From Jimgerdemannia flammicorona (taxonomy: Eukaryota > Mucoromycota > Endogonomycetes > Endogonales > Endogonaceae), in NCBI GenBank assembly GCA_003990745.1, contig RBNI01003022.1, forward strand, positions 1 to 16,841: a stretch of DNA of 16,841 nucleotides, given 5' to 3'. The translations under genes and the position numbers were made by a program. The notes beneath the pieces are model-generated. The model made no database searches, was not told the origin of the DNA, and saw only the letters and a list, made by a program, of their open reading frames with translations. Of the stretch, positions 8,775 to 16,200 are shown in pieces. The first letter of the stretch is position 1; every line of letters begins with the position of its first letter.

Positions 8775-9290
8775 GAGGTAGTGAAGAAGCCTGCCAGATG
8801 GTAACAACAGTGAAGTCCACTAGAGGCAATACTGAAGTCCTCTCAGGTGGTAGATAAGTCCTTCCTGATGTCAAGACAATCATGAAGTCCTCTCTGATGG
8901 CAGAAGGCAATTATGATAAAGGTGTCCACTCAGATATTCAAGGCAATTACAAAGCCCTTTGAAGTGATTGAGGCAATTATGATAACAAGAATGCCAGCTA
9001 ATGAGATCAATAAAGTCAGTATATGTGAGACTAGTAATGAGGTAAATAGAGATAAACCCAAATCTAAGATCTAAAGTATAGATAAGATCATTGAGACTAA
9101 TAAGATCATCAATGAGACTGACAAGGTCAGCAATATAGCCAGCAAAAATGTGGCAAATGAGATCAATAATACTAGCAAAAATATGGTAAATAAGATCAGT
9201 AATATGGTCAGCAATGAGACTACAGAAAAGGCCAACAAGACCAATAAGGTCACAATAAGTCCAGATGAGATAAATGACAAACAAGACTAA
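8775..9290 (+). pseudogene. Repetitive broken reading frame in copia-type element
   Basis: In one plus-strand frame the sequence reads, with a few stops, through two repetitive parts. The first (8775 to about 8990) repeats the nucleotide words GAAGTCC and GGCAATTATGATAA. Its translation has ILKSSQVVDKS, AIMIKVSTQIFKAI and EVIEAIMITRM. The second (about 9000-9288) has no stop after 9073 and reads as imperfect units rich in Asn, Lys, Ile and Ser, such as ETNKIINETDKVSN, NEINNTSKNMVNKISN and ETTEKANKTNKVTISP, ending at a TAA at 9288. It may be the remnant of a gag-like or element-specific protein. No family was recognised and no start codon is certain. Confidence 0.4.
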
Positions 9291-10237
9291 TGTAGATGAA
9301 CTTAAGCCCAGTATAGAATATATAACTAACTATTTGGAGATAACTACAATTATTTGAACACTGCAAGTAGAAATACTATAAAAAGAATAACAATGATATA
9401 GAAAGAGAACTATAGTGGTGGCTATCCTAATATACTGATAATAGTATATTTATTATATAAACAATATTTGTACAAACAACTAATACCTATTCTACTACCA
9501 GTTCTATGAGCAGTTTCACTGCTAATTTAGTCAACTTAATATTTACAAATTGTGATCAATAGCAAAATACTTTACCCTGATGAAAAGTAGTAATGATATC
9601 AATCATATGAGTAATGGCTCTACCATTAATAGCAATAAGTACTATCAATAGTATGGGTACTACAAACAATATCACAGTATGGATACTGCCAACTATATAT
9701 TCAGCAAAAATATAAATATAGCTAATAATAATAAAGATATGTAATATCTGATAAATAGATTTTGGTATAACAAAGTATATGATACTATACTGTATATACT
9801 AAGAATAATAAATTTAGCACCAATAACAACATATATTCTAAAGGTGCAATGATAACAATAGTATTGGATTAAGTGAGAGTATACAGTTATCTAACTTCTA
9901 TAATACTGACTGATGATCTCAATAAATGGTCACCTGGAATATATCTCTTATAACTGGATAATTATGAGACTTTTTAGCATCTCAAATATATTTTATACTA
10001 TATATATATTTTACATAATTACATATATTACATTTCTGTAGATATTGTGGTATATATTATATAGGTATTATATAACACTTTTCAATCTGCAACAATTTAT
10101 AGATAGTTGTAATTCTGGGTTATATATGTATAGTTCCATATATTATATTGCTTTTTTATTCTAGTTTATATTCCTTTTTTTTTTAATATAGTTGGATTCT
10201 TTTTTTGTTTTGGCATATATATCTCCTTGAGCAAGAG
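9291..10237. other. AT-rich interior of copia-type element, no gene
   Basis: There is no readable frame longer than a few dozen codons. Asn/Tyr-rich snippets (about 9480-9720) could be decayed coding sequence. The last bases before the right LTR, GAGCAAGAG, are the only candidate polypurine tract, and a weak one. Confidence 0.4.
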
Positions 10238-10400
10238 TATTGGGATTACAAGTTGATATATATCTATATGATTTTATGCCAATTTGTTTTACATTATTTA
10301 TATATTATTATTTATAGTATCTAAAAGTATATAATTTATATATATAATAAATTAATTACTTCTTTTATTTAGTCTCTTATGTCTCTCTCTTTTTACAACA
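10238..10400 (+). repeat. 3' LTR of copia-type element
   Basis: This LTR starts TATTGGGATTACAAG and ends TTTTTACAACA. The terminal CAACA is the complement of the expected TGTTG start. It is followed at once by ATATT, the partner of ATATC at 7859. Confidence 0.78.
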
Positions 10401-10405
10401 ATATT
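10401..10405. repeat. Target site duplication of copia-type element, right
   Basis: ATATT pairs with ATATC at 7859-7863. The interrupted gypsy frame resumes here (IKFQ, then a stop where Trp is expected). Confidence 0.6.
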
Positions 10406-10900
10406 AAGTTCCAATAGACCAGTAGGTAACAAAAAGAATTTGATGAGCTCAAGATTAGGCTGATCCGAGCATTTATTCTCAGGAGACCAGATTGGACTCT
10501 AGAATTTATCTTGCAGACAGATACAAGTATATAAGGACTAAGAGCAGTTCTAGCTCAGAAGAAAGATAAAGTTGAGTATGTTATTGTATACATATCTCAG
10601 CTAAGAACCTGAGAAGCTGAAAAGGAATATAAATCCTATAAGTTGAAATATCTTGTAAGCATCTAGATAGTAGAAAATTTCTACTACAATCTTACTAGAA
10701 GATACTTCACTATCCAGACAGACCACTTAGCTCTTATCTAGCTATTGACCACTAGGAAACCTAAAGGAATCTATGCCAGGAAGATTATGAAGTTGTAAGC
10801 CTATGATATAACTATTGTGTACTACTCTGAAAGAATTAATATCAATACAGATACTCTCTTATGGACACCCTGAAGGACCTCCAACCAGCAAATCAATCAT
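10406..10900 (+). pseudogene. Ty3/gypsy copy B: RNase H region
   Basis: The frame resumes with IKFQ-stop-TSR-stop-QKEFDELKIRLIRAF, the segment that joins RT to RNase H; both stops fit TGG and CAA changed to TAG and TAA. Then QTDTSI-stop-GLRAVLAQKKDKVEYVIVY (about 10510-10590) gives the TDAS..GxGAVLxQ block, EKEYKSYKLKYL the E.NY..x.KELLA block, and YFTIQTDHLALI (about 10701-10736) the TDHxxL block. This domain degrades the RNA strand of the RNA:DNA hybrid. Stops interrupt it repeatedly. Confidence 0.85.
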
Positions 10901-11800
10901 GAATAAGAAACTACACTATGGAATTATTAGCTATCTGAGATAGCAAAAGATGCCCTAACATCTGGAAGAATAAAAACAAATGATTATAAAAAGAATATGG
11001 AAATAATTTGAGACTAATAGAGAAATACTAAAGAAAGAAATATTACTAGTTATATCTGAATATAAGAAGGAGCAAGCAATGAATTCAGTAAATAAATTTG
11101 GCTATCTAGGAGGAACAAACATTTACAAAAAAGTAAGAAGAACAATATAGTGGCCAGGAATGGAGAAAGATATCAGATAATTTGTCAAGACCTGTGACAA
11201 ATGTCAGAAATAGAAATAAGACCAATAAAATCAGACCCCAGAATCAGTATATATAGAACTAGTACTCTTTGCCTATACATATACCAATAGATATAATTAG
11301 CTCTCTACCTTTGACTTTGAATAGTAACCAATATATCATTATTATTATTGATCTTTTTATGAAATGAATAGAGACAGGACCTCTCAAAGAAGTCAATGCA
11401 CAGTTAATTACTGATTTCTTTTATAAAGAAATCATCTGCCAATTCAAGACTCTAGCACAAGTAACTACAGACAGAGAAATAGAATTTATAAATCAGTTCT
11501 TTAAGGTTCTTTATAAGAAGTATAAGATTCAGTATATTCAGACTACAGCCTATCATCTTTAAGAAAATAGACAAGTAGAAAGAACTAATAAAACTCTTCA
11601 AAATATCATTGCCAAGATCTGCAATAACTATGAAAATTGAGACCACTATCTGCCAACAGAATTATCTACTCTCTGGAATATCCAATTACAAAGTACCCAT
11701 TTAATCTCTTGGAAGATACTGTTTAGAGAAGAAAGTTCTCAAGAAACTCTATTAGAGCAGCTACTAAACTCAAAGCCAGAAATAGAAAAAAAAGACTGAA
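10901..11800 (+). pseudogene. Ty3/gypsy copy B: integrase
   Basis: The zinc-binding part is visible as a WPGMEKDIR motif followed by FVKTCDKCQK, with CxxC at about 11193-11204. The catalytic core follows. After a poorly preserved first Asp region (about 11300-11370), VTTDREIEFINQFFKVLYKK starts at 11461 with the second catalytic Asp at 11470. TAYHL-stop-ENRQVERTNKTLQ contains the catalytic Glu at 11578. The spacing is exactly 35 residues, the D,D35E signature of retroviral-type integrases. The following NYEN-stop-DHYLPTELSTLW is the usual core end. It inserts element DNA into chromosomes in live copies; here stops and frameshifts disable it. Confidence 0.87.
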
Positions 11801-11839
11801 TCTGAAAATCCCAGCTCTCCTACACTAAGATCACTATCA

Positions 11840-12060
11840 CTAAAAGAGTGCACAAGTTATTCAGAGAAGATAAAACAGCTCTAGTTTATTTTCAGAAAGT
11901 ATATAGCTCCTGGAGACTTTAGATATATCAAAAGACAATATTAGAAGAATGCAATGGTATAAATTGCACAGTATAAGGAGATTTAACTGATCAAGACTTG
12001 GGAGTTTGAATAGGATGTTTCAGAGACAATCACCTATTGAGAAGGAAGTTATGATAGCTG
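11840..12060 (+). pseudogene. Probable chromodomain of Ty3/gypsy copy B
   Basis: Downstream of integrase the translation gives TILEECNGINCTV-stop-GDLTDQ (about 11936-11994). After a one-base frame change it gives TWEFE-stop-DVSETITY (about 11994-12040). The order ILEE, a short loop, VKWKG-like, then TWE is that of a retroelement chromodomain, which directs integration to marked chromatin. The match is short and broken, so this is a moderate call. If right, copy B is a chromovirus. Confidence 0.5.
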
Positions 12061-12160
12061 ATCTGAATTAGGAACATGAATTAGAGAAATAGATATTTAA
12101 TCATAATATCTGAATCTGATTCCCAAATATAGCTTAGCTACATAAATAGCAGTCATATTT

Positions 12161-12465
12161 TGTAAACATAGAAAACTTTGGCAACTGCTAAAGATTCTAC
12201 AGATGAGGAAATCCTTAGAATCATCAAAATCTTCTTTAGATGTCAAAAGATTCAACACTTATAAAAAGTGACTTATAACTTAGCTACTTTATAGCTAGCA
12301 AACTTGTATAAATATCCTCAGTATCTAGAGTAAATAAACCTCAGATCAAAATAGTTTAAAGTAAAGAGAAAGCAAGAGAACTAGTAAGCCTATAGGTAGA
12401 TATACTTCAAACTCACCCACTTCTGTATCTTTATACTTATATAGTTATATATCTACTATGTTACA
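12161..12465 (+). repeat. Possible 3' LTR of Ty3/gypsy copy B
   Basis: TGTAAACA at 12161 and TGTTACA ending at 12465 could be LTR ends. Between them are CTTGTATAAATATCC (about 12301-12315), which also occurs in the LTR family at 1-171 and 14094-14558, and an AATAAA (about 12331). The remaining sequence does not obviously align with that family, and no second copy exists in the window. Treat as a hint. Confidence 0.3.
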
Positions 12466-12889
12466 GTATCTAGAGATAATATACTCTACCTTAGAACTTT
12501 ATGAGTTTTCTATAACAGACTATTTTGAATTTAAAAAGATCTACAATCTCATCTCTAGAGAATTCTATTATGAATAAATTAAGAGAGAGTAAAGAAGAGC
12601 ACTGTTTATTACTCAAGTTGGATTATATATTTGTATATTAAAATCAGTAATATAATTAAAAGTAATATAGTCACATATAAGCTATATATAAGCTATAAAT
12701 TATTGAGATACAAATAATAAGAATTTTAATACTTCAATATAATGAGATAATATATAAGCAGAAATAAAAGATTATAAGAAAAATAAGTAATAACTGCAAA
12801 TTAACTCTAAATGAGCTAAAATAATACTATCTATATATGTTTAAAATATAAGAAAATATAGTAAAAATTTAGAATATAGATCTCATTGC
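12466..12889. other. AT-rich stretch without recognisable gene
   Basis: There are no motifs of the flanking elements and no long open frame. A short local repeat, AAGCTATATATAAGCTATA (about 12687-12705), is the only structure noticed. Confidence 0.5.
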
Positions 12890-14088
12890 TCCAGAGAATA
12901 CTCATATTAATAATAGAGCTAAGTTCAACTATTATATTATATACAAAGATCTCAATCTTCTAGACTATCTCTAAAACTAGAAGCTCTGATACTTAATAGC
13001 AAATTCTATTAATTAATAGCTCTAATAAAAAAGTATATAGGATAAAAAACAGTGGATCTCTCTGAGAAACTCCTCTCTTCAATGAGAATATAGTATCATA
13101 ATAACTATTATACAAAATTATGGCTCTGTTGCCCTCAAATAGACTAATTTTGATATTCAGATCTAGTAAGAGATATTAATCCTCTCTAATGCTCTCTTTA
13201 GCCAAACTTATCAAACTCAATCATAGGTCTTCTTCTGATCTAAGAAGTTCAATCTCTCATAGTCTATAAGTTCTTACTCTCAATTATACTATATACCTAT
13301 ACTATTTCATCTCTAATTAGTCTATTACTAATAAAGTTCTATTACTCAGCTTCTAATATCTATTGGGTCACCCTCTATAGTCTTGTAACAATTACCTTAG
13401 TGACCAACTTTCTATCTATATTTAGAAGTATAATTAGTCTCCAATTTTTTCAATCCTGCTATCTATTCTTATCCTTATATAGTAATACTACTAGACTGAG
13501 ATTTTGTCTCTTAACTTACTCTCTAGATATAAAGACAATGTTACAAAGTACTGTCATCTCTCCTAATATTCCTATAACTCTACTATCTTCCTCTAAAAGT
13601 CTCATAATAGATCATTCTCACTAGGTACTGTATCTAATTTTATAGCTTATAAGATACTCAGAATTTCATCCTCCTGAATTAGCAGAATCAGATCCTTAAG
13701 ATTATCAATCTGTGGAGAGTACCAATTCTTCAGAAAGTATTCAATAGCTTTCTCATCTATACTCTCTTTCTCTTCACTCCACAGATCTCCTCACTGATCC
13801 TTCAAAGAACTCAAGATCTGCTATATCTTATTTATTAGAATACTCTTCTCATCTATACTTCATCTTACTACTATCTCACCCTTCTCATCTATAGTTAGAT
13901 ACTTAGTAGGCCTCTTGTCTTCCTCAAGTCCCTGCTATTATAACCAAACTACTAAATCCTAAACTCAAGCCTTCTCTTTCTTTCTCAATACTCTCTTTAA
14001 CTTTACTATCTCTATTTAGACTTATTCTAGTTTCTAATCTTCTATAGCCTCCTGGTTCAATTACTAGCTTATTCCAGCTATAATCTCT
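12890..14088 (-). pseudogene. LINE-2 ORF2 remnant: reverse transcriptase
   Basis: Minus-strand motifs, from high to low coordinate, begin with FLKNWYSPQIDNLKDLI, then a VPSENDLL-stop-DF stretch that aligns with ALGEDGLPWDF of the other LINE. Next come LLYKDK, ILLNIDRKLVTKVIV, FLDQKKTYD (plus coordinates about 13219-13255), GVSQRDPLFFILYTFLLELL (about 13020-13075) and FVYNIIV, where the FADDIVV catalytic block is expected. Compared with the sister copy, the changes are largely A-to-V, G-to-S, D-to-N and W-to-stop, all produced by transitions. The catalytic aspartates of the last block are lost. Confidence 0.8.
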
Positions 14089-14093
14089 CCAAC
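14089..14093. repeat. Target site duplication of solo LTR, left
   Basis: CCAAC is repeated exactly at 14559-14563, outside the LTR ends. Confidence 0.7.
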
Positions 14094-14558
14094 TGTAACA
14101 GTTTTAGTTTCTTTAAGAGGAAGTGGCTAAATCTGGAAGTTCTGGTTGATCTAAAGTAGCTCAAAGAGATACTTAAAGGTTTCAGTATTCTTGAAGGATT
14201 TCTGGGAGAAAATATTCTGAGCTTTATTCAGGCAGAGAACAAGGATATTTATACATGATCTGAAAGAAAGATCTGGAAGGATCTTGGAAAGAAAGAGAAA
14301 TGCCAAGAAATAGATTCTCAGCAAAGCTGACTAATATTATTCTACAATGTTCTGAAAGGTTCCATAACTAGCTAAGACAAGATACTTGGTGCCAAGGAAA
14401 GACAAGAATGTACTAGTAGTGTCTGGGCACTGAGAGAAGATTTCTAAGCAAGTAGAAGGTATCAGAACATAGTAGAATATTCAAGAAATAACAAGAAAAA
14501 ACTTACTAAAAGATGTAAAAAATGTACTAAGACTAAATATAACTGTGAAATTGTTATA
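14094..14558 (-). repeat. Solo LTR inserted in LINE-2
   Basis: The 465-bp segment begins TGTAACA and ends TGTTATA on the plus strand, near-perfect inverted ends once one C/T change is allowed. It is flanked by CCAAC on both sides. On the minus strand it has the LTR layout of TATAAATA (plus about 14244-14251), an AATAAAG (plus about 14220-14226) and a terminal AGAAACT. It shares these and the intervening sequence with the LTR at 1-171, in opposite orientation. No internal region is present, so it arose by LTR-LTR recombination or is a lone relic. Confidence 0.82.
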
Positions 14559-14563
14559 CCAAC
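14559..14563. repeat. Target site duplication of solo LTR, right
   Basis: This is an exact copy of CCAAC at 14089-14093. Confidence 0.7.
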
Positions 14564-15330
14564 TAACAGAAAGTCCACCTCACTCTATATCTCTACTGTA
14601 CTCATTTGAACCTACTAGTCTTATCTTACTACACTCTTATAGTCTCCTTTAACTTCATCCAGTAGATCTCTACAGAAGATCTCTCACAATTCTAGTAGAT
14701 AATCTTTAACCTAATATTCTTCACCTAAGCCTTTCACAACTTTAACTCTGATAGTAAAGAAGAATTGAGATACTAATATCTAGGCTCATCCTTACTCCTC
14801 TCAAACTGATCATACTCTATTAGCTCTCAATAATCTAAATTTAGAGACTACTTAACCTTCAGATCTATCTAGATATCTATTTCCCAATAGTTAGTAGTTA
14901 GTATCCAGTCAATAATTGTTCTAAGTCTATTTATCTAGTAGATATAAACTCATATATTCTCTTATTATACTCTGTGAGTATCTACTAAAGAACTTAGATA
15001 TTCTACTTTCTTCTAGATATCCAGATTACTACTTCTGTCTCTAATACTCCTCTCTCTATCAGTTCAATCCAATAGTATATTTTATATTATATTGAAATCT
15101 CTACCAAGTACATCTATACCAGCCTCAGTAAGTATATCATACTTGGGAAGATTATTAATTTACTCCTCTAACTATAGAGTAGTAGTAAGAGCAGATAACT
15201 ACTGACTCTCACCCAGACCTCCATCACTCCCTCCAATTGGCCAACTCTCTATACAGTTTATAATATATTAAGATAATACCTTATTGATAATAACAAAAGA
15301 AAGAAGAAGCTATATTAATATAAGTATACT
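14564..15330 (-). pseudogene. LINE-2 ORF2 remnant: APE endonuclease
   Basis: On the minus strand AGIDVLGRDFNII (plus coordinates about 15090-15130) aligns with VGFDCLRGDFNIV of the other LINE. It is followed by a DRERSIRDRSSNLDI stretch and KKVEYLSSLVDTHR, matching RLSSLVDLGRQF there. The Gly of GDFN has become Arg. Numerous stops are present. The N-terminal LNING block was not found with confidence. Confidence 0.72.
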
Positions 15331-15479
15331 TCAGATATAGTCAAAGATATCAGAGACTATAAAAGAGTAGACAAAGTACTGATCTGAAATCAATAAAAGA
15401 GTAATTTATTACTATTGTCTTCCTCTTACTTCTCTGCAATAGGTATACTAAGATAGAGGGAGTTATAAGTTAGAGATAA

Positions 15480-16100
15480 GTAATTTGGTTAGTTGTCTGC
15501 TAGATCTTATAATTAGTATAATACATAGTAAAGAAAGGAGTATTATATAATATATATATATTTAAATAAAAACTCTATCTATTCTTTAATAGATTTATAA
15601 TAGTTAATAGTTTGAAAATATATTATTAAATCTTAAAATTATATTGAATTTATAAATATTTATATTATTATATAAATAAATATATAATATATTATTATAA
15701 ATATATATATATATTTCCAATAAAATTCTAGTTAATATTTAATATTAGATGGATTTAAAATCTTATATTTTAATAATAATAAAACATATATCTATTAAAT
15801 TATTTAAATTATATTTATCAATAAGTATAATATATATATATCTTTTAGTATTGATAAGCTAGATATATATAACTTAATTATTTTACCTAATAAAAGATAT
15901 TTTCTGAGATAACAATACTCTTAATATGTATATTATATATATAATAAATTATATCATCATAACCTTTCAGTTATATCCTTTAAAATAAGAAAAAAAAACA
16001 CTTTATAATAATATATTTTATATATGAGATGATCCAATAAATCAGATATAGTAAACATATATCATATAAATCAATTCAACAAACTAAATGGAAACAATTA
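15480..16100. other. Extremely AT-rich intergenic stretch
   Basis: One sampled line (15601-15660) has 5 G or C in 60 bases. The sequence is dominated by TATATA, TTAATA and AATAAA words. No gene, repeat unit or element end was recognised. It separates the transposon pile from the CRN-type gene. Confidence 0.7.
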
Positions 16101-16200
16101 TAACATTTCGATACTATATTTGAAACGATCTGGTAATTACAATATCTGTAATACCGTTGTCAAGAAATCTCGGCAATGAAAGAAGTCACTTTAGAAATAT
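16101..16200 (-). other. 3' flank of CRN-type gene
   Basis: This short stretch has rising G+C and CpG content, and no open frame continues through it. It is probably the 3' untranslated region of the minus-strand gene. No clear polyadenylation hexamer was identified. Confidence 0.35.

Larger units (their letters stand above)
7864..10400 (+). mobile_element. Non-autonomous Ty1/copia-type LTR element
   Basis: Two direct repeats (7864-8022 and 10238-10400) begin TATTGGAATTA and TATTGGGATTA. These are one G-to-A change from the TGTTGGAAT start common in copia LTRs. The right copy ends ACAACA, complementary to the start. Two bases after the left LTR is a primer site matching the anticodon arm of initiator Met tRNA. 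The 2.2-kb interior has no reverse transcriptase, integrase or protease. It holds a MITE, a repetitive broken reading frame and AT-rich sequence. It therefore resembles TRIM/LARD-type elements, which depend on enzymes from elsewhere. It sits exactly between RT and RNase H of gypsy copy B. Confidence 0.78.
12890..15480 (-). mobile_element. LINE-2: decayed second copy of the LINE family, minus strand
   Basis: Read on the minus strand, this region carries the ORF2 domains of the same LINE type as 1794-7620, much more decayed and AT-rich. Domain order from the right is APE endonuclease (about 15300-14780), linker (split by a solo LTR), RT (about 13900-12900). ORF1 and the part after the RT catalytic motif were not found, so it is truncated at both ends. 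Its coding strand has the same G-over-C bias as the other copy (16 C to 2 G on the plus strand in 13561-13620). The boundaries given are approximate. Confidence 0.8.

Noticed and set aside
8880..9284. 134- and 69-codon hydrophobic minus-strand frames resembling a membrane protein
   Set aside because: The apparent Ile/Leu-rich segments are the complement of the Asn/Lys-rich repeats (AAT, AAG, GAT triplets); the plus-strand repetitive frame explains them better, though neither is proven coding.
13400..13624. 74-codon plus-strand frame
   Set aside because: It is antisense to the LINE-2 RT remnant on the minus strand.
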